A stretch of 25,453 bases of DNA from Thermatribacter sp964570785 (GTDB lineage: Bacteria; Atribacterota; Atribacteria; Atribacterales; Thermatribacteraceae): positions 1 to 25,453 of the forward strand of contig CAZMZG010000022.1 in NCBI GenBank assembly GCA_964570785.1. Direction: 5' to 3'. Both the position numbers and the translations under genes were made by a program. Shown piece after piece: positions 15,445 through 21,804 of the stretch; position 1 is the first letter of the stretch, and each line of letters begins with the position of its first letter. The notes under the pieces were generated by a model. It made no database searches, had not been told where the DNA came from, and saw only the letters and a list, made by a program, of their open reading frames with translations.

Positions 15445-16449
15445 GTGAGAAAACTTCTTTTTGCTACTTTGTTGCTGCTTTTGTGTGGTGCTCTTGCCTT
15501 TGGGGTTTCTGCCAAGGATTTCACCATTGGGATGCTGGTCAAAAACGTAGGGAATCCCTTTTTTGAGGCCTGCGCCCGGGGTGGTCAGGAGGCGTGTGAC
15601 GAACTTGGAAACACCTTTATTTTCCAGGGCCCACCCACTCCAACTGTGGAAGGACAAATCGAAATCATTGAGAATTTTATCGCCCAGAACGTTGATGCTA
15701 TTTGCGTAAGTGCCAATGATTTCAATGCCCTGGTTCCAGTCCTCAAAAAGGCCATGGCCAACGGTATAAAAGTCGTATCCTTTGACTCGGCGGTGAATCC
15801 TCAGGGCCGTATAGTGCATGTGAATCAGGCCAATGCCGAGCAGATTGGAAGGCTTCAAGTCCAGGCCATCGCCGAAATGATTGACTATGAAGGCGAAATT
15901 GCCATTCTTTCTGCAGCGGCTACTATGACTAACCAGAACACCTGGATCCGCTGGATGCAGGAAGAGCTTAAAGATCCCAAGTACTCCAAAATGCGTCTTG
16001 CGGCCATAGTTTATGGAGATGACCTGCGAGATAAGAGCTATAACGAAGCTATGGGTCTTTTCAAGTCTTACCCCAATCTCAAGGGCATAATTTCTCCAAC
16101 CACCGTTGGTGTAAGTGCTACTGCCAAGGCTATTACTGACGCAGGTTTGGTTGGAAAAATCAAACTCACCGGTCTGGGTCTTCCCAGCGAGATGGCAGAA
16201 TGGGTCAAAAATGGTGCCTGCGAGGCTTTTTACCTCTGGAACCCGGTAGACCTGGGGTATCTCGCTGCCTATACCGCGGGCCTTCTGTGTGAGGGCACCA
16301 TAACCGGTAAAGAAGGTGAAGCTTTCACAGCAGGAAGGCTTGGTGAGCGTACCATTACCAAGTCTGAGGACGGTGGAACTGAGGTCCTGCTTGGTCCTCC
16401 TTTCCGCTTTGATGCTTCCAACATTGATGAGTGGAAAGATGTATTCTAA
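15445..16449 (+). CDS. rhaS: RhaS-type L-rhamnose ABC transporter substrate-binding protein
   Basis: A periplasmic sugar-binding protein of 334 residues. A signal peptide (basic MRK, hydrophobic core 4-19, cleavage after VSA at 23) precedes the mature KDFTIGML. Hallmarks of the RhaS group are K33 in VKNVGNPFFEA, PTPTVEGQIEIIENFIAQ, SANDxxALVP, D114 in SFDSAV, TNQNTW (162-167), GDDLRDKSY, IISPTTVGV and LWNPVDLGY. Compared from memory with LsrB, the AI-2 receptor has TDQNQW and P-x-A where this protein has TNQNTW and PTT, so rhamnose is the better guess. GTG 15445 is used: the earlier in-frame GTG at 15436 lies inside the GGAGGGTGA ribosome site. A strong hairpin follows at once, so this gene is probably expressed above the rest of its operon. 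Confidence 0.85.
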   Translation: MRKLLFATLLLLLCGALAFGVSAKDFTIGMLVKNVGNPFFEACARGGQEACDELGNTFIFQGPPTPTVEGQIEIIENFIAQNVDAICVSANDFNALVPVLKKAMANGIKVVSFDSAVNPQGRIVHVNQANAEQIGRLQVQAIAEMIDYEGEIAILSAAATMTNQNTWIRWMQEELKDPKYSKMRLAAIVYGDDLRDKSYNEAMGLFKSYPNLKGIISPTTVGVSATAKAITDAGLVGKIKLTGLGLPSEMAEWVKNGACEAFYLWNPVDLGYLAAYTAGLLCEGTITGKEGEAFTAGRLGERTITKSEDGGTEVLLGPPFRFDASNIDEWKDVF

Positions 16450-16460
16450 GACTTGCCTCT

Positions 16461-16495
16461 CGAGGGGCAGGGTTAACCCTGCCCCTCGCTTTTTT
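16461..16495 (+). terminator. Intrinsic terminator/attenuator between binding-protein and ATPase genes
   Basis: A perfect 12-bp stem, CGAGGGGCAGGG (16461-16472) with CCCTGCCCCTCG (16477-16488), closes a TTAA loop and is followed by CTTTTTT. The ribosome site of the ATPase gene (GAGGTGA, 16497-16503) begins two bases after the T run. Partial termination, or 3' end protection, would give more binding protein than ATPase and permease. The second transporter has the same device at the same place. Confidence 0.9.
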
Positions 16496-16509
16496 GTGAG
16501 GTGAACGGG

Positions 16510-18054
16510 TTGGGCGATAATATCCTTGAGTTGCGTGGAATATCTAAGTCTTTTCCTGGTATCCAGGCTCTTGACCGGGTTGATTTTGATCTTCGCAAAG
16601 GTGAAATTCATGCCTTGGTGGGCGAAAATGGAGCTGGTAAGTCTACTCTTATTAAAATTATCACTGGAGTTCATCAGCCAGATGCTGGGGAGATTCTGTG
16701 GGAAGGCCAAAAAGTAGTCTTTCCCAACCCCACAGCTGCCCTCCGCCACCGAATAGCTGCGGTGTACCAGCAACCGGCTTCTTTCCCTCATCTTACCATT
16801 ACCGAGAATATCTTTCTGGGTCACCCCCTGGTAAGTCCTCTTTTTAAGCGCCTTAACTGGAGAGAGATGCATAAGAAGGCCCGAGAGCTTCTTGAGTCTC
16901 TGGGGTCTGACCTGGCTCCTTCGACGCCGATGGGTTCTCTGAGTGCTGCCCAGCAGCAAATAGTGGAAATTGCCAAGGCTTTGTCCATCAATGCTCGAGT
17001 TTTAATTATGGATGAACCTACAGCAGCGCTTACCAAACGAGAGGCCGAAGAACTGTATCGCATCATGAGGCAGCTTAAAGCTCAAGGAACCCCTCTTATT
17101 TTTATTTCACATCGTCTGGAAGACATTTTTGAGGTTGCTGACCGGGTTACCGTTTTGCGAGACGGCAAAAAGGTAGGAACCTGGATGGTGAGTGAGGTTA
17201 GTGAAAAGGAGCTCATCCGGGCTATGGTGGGCAGAGAAATAGATCAGCTTTTTCCTAAGGTCCAGGCGGAGCGGGGTCCGGAACTTTTGCGAGTAGAAGG
17301 TCTGTCCCGAGTAGGATACTTTTCCAATGTTTCTTTCTCGCTTTGCGCAGGAGAAATTCTGGGAATGAGCGGTCTGGTAGGCTCAGGTCGGACTGAGGTA
17401 GCTCATGCTCTTTTTGGAATTACTCCGGCAGATCAGGGCAAAATTTTCGTGAAGGACAAAGAAGTCAACATTCAAAATCCCCTGGATGCCATTGCCTATG
17501 GCATTGGCTATCTTCCCGAGGATCGCTTGCGGCAAGGGTTGTTTCTCCCCATGAGCATTACTGATAACATTACTATCATCGTCCTTGATTTTCTAACTCG
17601 GCACGGCTGGCTTCAGCCAGAGCGGGAATACGAAGTTTCCTCAAAGATGCTTGAGCTTCTGAACATCAAAGCTCCCTCCATTTTTAGTTTAGTCAGCTCA
17701 CTCTCAGGCGGTAATCAGCAAAAAGTCGTGGTGGCCAAGCTGCTTGCTGCGAAGTTGCGTATCCTTATTCTTGATGAGCCGACTCATGGAGTGGATGTGG
17801 GAGCCAAGGCAGCCATTCACCAAATCATGTCAGAACTTGCCCGGCAGGGCTTGGGTATCATCATGATTTCTTCCGAAATGCCTGAGATTTTGGGAATGAG
17901 TGACCGCATTCTGGTCATGTGTGAAGGTAGAGTGAGTGGTATCCTTGACCGTCGGGAAGCCACCCAGGAAAAGCTTATGGAGATGGCAGTGGGCGTTAAT
18001 CAGTCAGGCAATAGGCATCAGGTGGTGAGTGCCACAGGTGAGAAAGAGCAATAA
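16510..18054 (+). CDS. rhaT: Rhamnose/simple-sugar ABC transporter, double ATPase (RhaT/RbsA type)
   Basis: Energises the importer with two fused nucleotide-binding domains in 514 residues. NBD1 has Walker A GENGAGKST (38-46), Q-loop YQQ, signature SLSAAQQQ, Walker B VLIMDEPTAAL and switch ISHR. NBD2 has the degenerate Walker A GLVGSGRTE usual in this family (Lys to Arg), signature LSGGNQQKV, and Walker B LILDEPTHGVD with E423 intact. Length is normal for RbsA-type proteins. The frame opens at GTG 16501, but TTG 16510 is spaced 6 nt after GAGGTGA and gives the usual N-terminus, so I prefer it. The gene lies downstream of the hairpin at 16461, and its end overlaps the permease gene. Confidence 0.88.
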   Translation: MGDNILELRGISKSFPGIQALDRVDFDLRKGEIHALVGENGAGKSTLIKIITGVHQPDAGEILWEGQKVVFPNPTAALRHRIAAVYQQPASFPHLTITENIFLGHPLVSPLFKRLNWREMHKKARELLESLGSDLAPSTPMGSLSAAQQQIVEIAKALSINARVLIMDEPTAALTKREAEELYRIMRQLKAQGTPLIFISHRLEDIFEVADRVTVLRDGKKVGTWMVSEVSEKELIRAMVGREIDQLFPKVQAERGPELLRVEGLSRVGYFSNVSFSLCAGEILGMSGLVGSGRTEVAHALFGITPADQGKIFVKDKEVNIQNPLDAIAYGIGYLPEDRLRQGLFLPMSITDNITIIVLDFLTRHGWLQPEREYEVSSKMLELLNIKAPSIFSLVSSLSGGNQQKVVVAKLLAAKLRILILDEPTHGVDVGAKAAIHQIMSELARQGLGIIMISSEMPEILGMSDRILVMCEGRVSGILDRREATQEKLMEMAVGVNQSGNRHQVVSATGEKEQ

Positions 18055-19069
18055 GTCTTTTTCAGGACTTGCACTTCAGATGCGGGGCTTTAGGGAATTA
18101 GGAATAATTGTTTTTATCGTGATCATTTCTATAGTTATTGGGGTGCGTAACCCCCGCTTTTTGACCTGGGGTAACATTCACGATATGCTTATCGATACTT
18201 CAGCTCTGGCCGTTGTGGCGGTGGGCATGATGCTGGTTCTGGTTACGGGGGGGATTGACCTTTCCACTGAATCGGTTCTTGCTCTGGTGGGTATGGTTTC
18301 AGGTATTATGGTTCGCGACAACCCTCACCTTTCACCGCTTTTAATGCTGTTTTTTGGGCTGGTTTTTGGTGCTCTCCTGGGGTCGATAACCGGCCTCATT
18401 GTTGCCAAGGGAAAGGTTCTTCCCATCATTGCCACTTTGAGCATGATGTACGTTTACCGGGGCATTACCTTCATAGTAAGCGGTGGCCGTTGGGTCAGCG
18501 CTCATGAGATGCCCGAATCCTTCAAGGCTATGGCAACAGGGAGACTTCTGGGCATTTCCAACCTCATAACCATCGTCCTGGTCGTGTACGTGTTTTTTTA
18601 CTATTTCGTTAATCATACCCGCATGGGGCGGGAAATTTATGCAGTGGGGAGTAATCTTGAAGCAGCAAGGGTTATCGGCATCAACACCGTTTTTACTACC
18701 TGGCTGGTCTATGTCATTTCGGGCGCGCTCTCTGGGTTAGGAGGGGTCATGTGGGTAGCCAGGTATGCTTCGGCTCAAAATGATACTGCTTCAGGATTTG
18801 TACTCACAGTGGTTGCAGCCTGCGTTCTGGGAGGAGTGAGCATAGCCGGAGGCGTGGGAACTATCCCAGGGGTTTTCCTGGGGGCCATTACCATTGGAAT
18901 AATCAACAACGCACTGCCCATGATCCGGGTTTCTCCTTTTTGGAAAATGGCTCTTCAGGGAGTCATCATCCTAGTTGCTGCAGTGGTGAACGCTCTTATT
19001 ACCCAAAGTGCTGAGCGAGCGCAACTCAAGCAGCGTGAAGAATTGAGGAGGATGCGCTATGGAGCATGA
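18038..19069 (+). CDS. rhaP: Rhamnose/simple-sugar ABC transporter permease 1 (RbsC type)
   Basis: An inner-membrane permease of the RbsC/AraH family, 343 residues with roughly 8-10 hydrophobic segments from about residue 22 to 330. Family features: VLVTGGIDLSTESVLALVG in an early helix, NHTRMGREIYAVGSNLEAARVIGI as the cytoplasmic coupling loop contacting the ATPase, and VLGGVSIAGGVGTIPGV. The C-terminus is a charged cytoplasmic tail. The start is uncertain: GTG 18038 lies 9 nt after AGGTGGTGA and overlaps the ATPase gene by 17 nt; GTG 18029 and ATG 18080 are alternatives, the last lacking a good ribosome site. It is followed by a second permease with an 11-nt overlap. The two probably form a heterodimer. 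Confidence 0.87.
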   Translation: MRKSNKSFSGLALQMRGFRELGIIVFIVIISIVIGVRNPRFLTWGNIHDMLIDTSALAVVAVGMMLVLVTGGIDLSTESVLALVGMVSGIMVRDNPHLSPLLMLFFGLVFGALLGSITGLIVAKGKVLPIIATLSMMYVYRGITFIVSGGRWVSAHEMPESFKAMATGRLLGISNLITIVLVVYVFFYYFVNHTRMGREIYAVGSNLEAARVIGINTVFTTWLVYVISGALSGLGGVMWVARYASAQNDTASGFVLTVVAACVLGGVSIAGGVGTIPGVFLGAITIGIINNALPMIRVSPFWKMALQGVIILVAAVVNALITQSAERAQLKQREELRRMRYGA

Positions 19070-20051
19070 GAAAGAAACTCCCTTTCGAGAGTCCAGGACC
19101 TTTGTATTTCGCTGGGAGTGGCTTCTTCTGGTGCTAATTGGAGCCACCTTTGTGGTTAATATCCGGCTTTCGCCACATTTTCTGCGCTATACAAGCATCA
19201 TGGATGCTTTATCGGTATTCCTTGAGGCTGGCTTCATGGTATTTCCCATGGTGCTGGTTCTGGTCGCCGGCGAGATCGACATTTCGGTAGGCTCCATAGT
19301 TGCTCTGTCTTCGGTCCTTATGGCCATGGCCAACCGGGCGGGAGTTCCTATGTCGCTTGCCATTTTTGTAGCTCTGGGAGTGGGAACCCTTTGTGGTTAC
19401 TTCAACGGCCTTCTTATTTCCCTCATACCGAATCTATCAGCCATTATAGTAACTCTGGCCGGATTTTCACTGTACCGGGGCATTGCCTATATTCTGCTTG
19501 GAGATAAAGCAATAAGTGGCTTTCCTCTCTGGTATTCATACTTAGCCTGGGGGTACATAGGTCAGACCCACATACCTTTTATGCTGGTAGCATTTCTTTT
19601 GTGTGCAGTGGTGTACTGGATTTTACTCCATCGGGCCGCTTTTGGTCGCAAGATATTTGCTCTGGGTACCAACCGGCAGGCGGCCCTTTTTTCTGGTGTG
19701 CCGGTGGGGAAAATTCGTAGAATTATCTTCACTCTCAACGGTCTCATGGCTGGAGTGGCAGCGGTTTTTCTCACCTCTAAACTGGGCAGTTCTCGCCCCA
19801 ATGTGGCAACCGGTTATGAACTCGAAGTTATAGCCATTGCTGTTTTGGGAGGAGCCAACCCTGCAGGAGGAAAAGGGAGCATTCTGGGGGCCTGTCTGGC
19901 TCTTATCCTCATACGTTTTTTGCGTTACGGCATGGGCCTTCGAAACGTTCCAGGTCAGGTCATGATGGTGATTATTGGTTTCGTGCTGGTTTGTGTGGTT
20001 ATGTTTCCGAACCTTTTCGCTTCCAGGCGTAAACATCAGGTGGTGTCGTGA
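19059..20051 (+). CDS. rhaQ: Rhamnose/simple-sugar ABC transporter permease 2 (RbsC type)
   Basis: A partner permease of 330 residues. The N-terminus is cytoplasmic and charged (MEHEKETPFRESRT), followed by about 8-10 membrane segments. LVAGEIDISVGSIVALSS, GRKIFALGTNRQAALFSGVP (coupling loop) and AVLGGANPAGGKGSI are the family landmarks. ATG 19059 has GAGGAGG 7 nt upstream and overlaps permease 1 by 11 nt. The stop TGA (20049-20051) overlaps a GTG at 20048 that may be the start of the DeoR-type regulator; the N run begins 9 nt later. Two non-identical permeases after an RbsA-type ATPase is the RhaSTPQ arrangement known from Rhizobium. Confidence 0.88.
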   Translation: MEHEKETPFRESRTFVFRWEWLLLVLIGATFVVNIRLSPHFLRYTSIMDALSVFLEAGFMVFPMVLVLVAGEIDISVGSIVALSSVLMAMANRAGVPMSLAIFVALGVGTLCGYFNGLLISLIPNLSAIIVTLAGFSLYRGIAYILLGDKAISGFPLWYSYLAWGYIGQTHIPFMLVAFLLCAVVYWILLHRAAFGRKIFALGTNRQAALFSGVPVGKIRRIIFTLNGLMAGVAAVFLTSKLGSSRPNVATGYELEVIAIAVLGGANPAGGKGSILGACLALILIRFLRYGMGLRNVPGQVMMVIIGFVLVCVVMFPNLFASRRKHQVVS

Positions 20052-20060
20052 GCTTCATGT

Positions 20061-20160
20061 NNNNNNNNNNNNNNNNNNNNNNNNNNNNNNNNNNNNNNNN
20101 NNNNNNNNNNNNNNNNNNNNNNNNNNNNNNNNNNNNNNNNNNNNNNNNNNNNNNNNNNNN
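20061..20160. other. Scaffold gap of 100 N
   Basis: Exactly 100 N: a gap of unknown length. It hides the N-terminal part of the DeoR-type regulator. DeoR proteins have about 250 residues and some 148 are visible after the gap, so about 300 nt are expected to be missing if nothing else lies there. A further gene, such as a rhamnose kinase or mutarotase, cannot be excluded. Confidence 0.95.
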
Positions 20161-20161
20161 G

Positions 20162-20607
20162 ATCATCCTTACCAGTTCACTGGGCATCTGTATCACTCTG
20201 GCCCATAACCCCAACTTTAACGTTGTTGCTATCGGGGGACTCTTCATTCACCATCTTTTTCTTTTGTGGTCCCTCAGGCAGAAAAAGCTGCTCGAAACTG
20301 CTATGCCGATAAGATCTTTCTGGGGGTGCGAGCGATTCTGGTTGACGAAAGCTATCTTGCTGATGTTTTTGAACTCGAAGCTAACCTCAAAAAAGTCATG
20401 GTTAACTCTGCTTACGAGGTTATCCTGGTTGCTGAAAACTGGAAATTGCAGGAAGTAGCTTTTTTCAAAATCTGTGAATCGCGAAAAGTAGCCGGGATCT
20501 TCACAGACGATCGTCCTGATCCTCTCCTGGCAAGTAAATTCGAGGATGTGGGAATTCAAGTTACGAAAGTGAGGGTTGATAATTTCTCCCCATTTTCTGG
20601 AGAGTAG
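20162..20607 (+). pseudogene. DeoR-family sugar-responsive regulator (RhaR-like), C-terminal part, with apparent -1 frameshift
   Basis: The first visible part, LTSSLGICITLAHNPNFN to VVAIGG (20162-20239), and the second part, from LHSPSFSFVVPQAEKAA (near 20242) through YADKIFLGV and EVILVAENWKLQE to IFTDDRPDPLL, together make a DeoR sensor domain, which binds phosphorylated sugars. They lie in different frames. One extra G in the run of five at 20234-20238 would restore a continuous protein, reading VAIGGTLHSPSF. Either the base is missing from the assembly or the gene is broken. The N-terminal helix-turn-helix is in the gap; GTG 20048, overlapping the permease stop, is a possible start. In Rhizobium the rhamnose transporter is controlled by a DeoR-type RhaR, so this is probably the local repressor. 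The family is well supported; function and intactness are open. Confidence 0.75.
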
Positions 20608-20687
20608 GGAAACCGTGCTGGACGCTGATTGGTGTTTTTTAGCAATTTTCCGAGTATGGGGTTGACAGCACCATATTTAGAGTATTG

Positions 20688-20715
20688 TTGACAGAGAAAC
20701 CCTTTCTGTTAGAAT
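20688..20715 (+). promoter_or_regulatory. Sigma70-type promoter of the second transporter operon
   Basis: TTGACA (20688-20693) is a perfect -35, and TAGAAT (20710-20715) a 5/6 -10, separated by 16 nt. Initiation near 20722 leaves a leader of about 20 nt ending in AAAGGGGGGTGA before ATG 20743. A second perfect TTGACA lies 26 nt upstream (20662-20667) without a matching -10; the octamer GTTGACAG is repeated at 20661 and 20687 and could be an operator pair. Confidence 0.75.
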
Positions 20716-20742
20716 GAATGTAACAAAGGGGGGTGATTGTTT

Positions 20743-21756
20743 ATGAAACGTCTGGTAGTGCTTTCCCTGCTCTTTGTCCTTCTGGTGTGGGTTTCTGTAG
20801 CTTTTGCGGCGGAACCGTATGAAATCGCAGTGGTGGTCAAGATTGCCGGAATACCTTGGTTTAACCGCATGGCGGAAGGCGTGGAACAGGCGGCAAAGGA
20901 ACTCGGTGTGAATGCCTACCTCACTGGTCCGGCAACTGCTGACCCAGCACCGCAGGTTCAGATGGTTGAGGACCTGGTAACCCGTGGCGCGGATGCAGTA
21001 TGTGTGGTTCCCAACGATGCTAAGGCTCTGGCTCCAGTCTTCAATAGGGCACGGGAGAAAGGTATTGTGGTCATCACGCATGAATCACCTTTTGAGACTG
21101 AGGCCATCGATTGGGATGTTGAAACTATCGACAGCGTAAAATACGGGCAGCAACCTATAGATGCTATTGTGGAAAAACTTAAGGAAATGGGGGAACTCGA
21201 TAAGTGTACTCCCGAAAACCCTGCTGGTTTTGTAATGCTCGTAGGAAGTCTTACTGTGCCTCTTCACAATTACTGGGCCGATGTGGCGCTTGAGTACGCA
21301 AAGGAGAAATATCCCTTCCTAAAGGAGCTTACTTCCCGTCTGCCCACTGCTGAGTCGGTTGAAGATTCCCGAGCTGCGGTTCTGGATCTTATTACCACTT
21401 ATGGTGACCAGCTCAAGGCAGTCATTGGCTGGGGTAGCTTGGGGCCGATTGGAGCGGCTCAGGCTGTAGCTGAGAAGGGCATGGAAGATGAGATTATTGT
21501 TGTAGGAAGTGCTATTCCTTCTACAGTTGCTCCCTACCTGGAGACTGGCGCTGTTGACTGGGCGGAGCTTTGGGACCCCAAAGATGCTGGATACGCCATG
21601 GTTTACATTGCCAAGCAAATCCTTGATGGTGTGGAGATTAAAGAGGGAATGGAAATTCCAGGTCTTGGGCCCATCCACGTTGAGGGAAAAGTTATCAGTG
21701 TGAACCAGATCAAAATCATGCCTGATGCTGAAACCGCAGAATCTCTTGGGTTCTAA
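20743..21756 (+). CDS. Sugar-type ABC transporter substrate-binding protein (Peripla_BP_4, RhaS/LsrB superfamily)
   Basis: A periplasmic binding protein of 337 residues. A signal peptide (MKR, hydrophobic 4-20, cleavage after AFA or AFAA near 22-23) precedes EPYEIAVVVKIAG. Family landmarks are K33, GPATADPAPQVQMVEDLV, PNDAKALAPVFNRAREKGI, VVGSAIPS and ELWDPKDAGYAM. The ligand residues differ from both RhaS and LsrB: the usual Asp in the WDS-type motif is Glu (HESP), and the DQN/NQN motif is replaced by VPLHNYW. The ligand is therefore probably neither rhamnose nor AI-2, and I cannot name it. An in-frame TTG at 20737 lies too close to the ribosome site; ATG 20743 is 7 nt from AAAGGGGGGTG. It has its own promoter and its own downstream terminator hairpin. 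Confidence 0.88.
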   Translation: MKRLVVLSLLFVLLVWVSVAFAAEPYEIAVVVKIAGIPWFNRMAEGVEQAAKELGVNAYLTGPATADPAPQVQMVEDLVTRGADAVCVVPNDAKALAPVFNRAREKGIVVITHESPFETEAIDWDVETIDSVKYGQQPIDAIVEKLKEMGELDKCTPENPAGFVMLVGSLTVPLHNYWADVALEYAKEKYPFLKELTSRLPTAESVEDSRAAVLDLITTYGDQLKAVIGWGSLGPIGAAQAVAEKGMEDEIIVVGSAIPSTVAPYLETGAVDWAELWDPKDAGYAMVYIAKQILDGVEIKEGMEIPGLGPIHVEGKVISVNQIKIMPDAETAESLGF

Positions 21757-21762
21757 AAGGAG

Positions 21763-21792
21763 ACGCCGGGGTGTTTGCCCCGGCGTTTTTTT
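21763..21792 (+). terminator. Intrinsic terminator/attenuator between second binding-protein and ATPase genes
   Basis: A 9-bp stem, ACGCCGGGG (21763-21771) with CCCCGGCGT (21778-21786), has a 6-nt loop and a run of seven T (21786-21792). The ATPase ribosome site GAGGTGG starts directly after the T run. Layout matches the hairpin at 16461-16495, though the stem sequence is unrelated. Confidence 0.9.
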
Positions 21793-21804
21793 GAGGTGGA
21801 GTCT

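Noticed and set aside
15445..16449. Assignment of the first binding protein as an AI-2 receptor (LsrB)
   Set aside because: The NQN and PTT motifs fit the RhaS group better than the DQN and P-x-A residues of LsrB, and no lsrK, lsrF or lsrG gene is present.
15397..16959. A 520-codon open frame on the - strand across the binding-protein gene and terminator
   Set aside because: It is antisense to clear coding sequence, has low-complexity composition without any recognisable domain, and runs through the terminator hairpin; it is a shadow frame.
20222..20245. Programmed -1 frameshifting in the DeoR-type gene
   Set aside because: The in-frame context is C-GGG-GGA, not a good slippery heptamer, no stimulatory hairpin is evident, and the regulator family is not known to use frameshifting. 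An indel in the G run is simpler.
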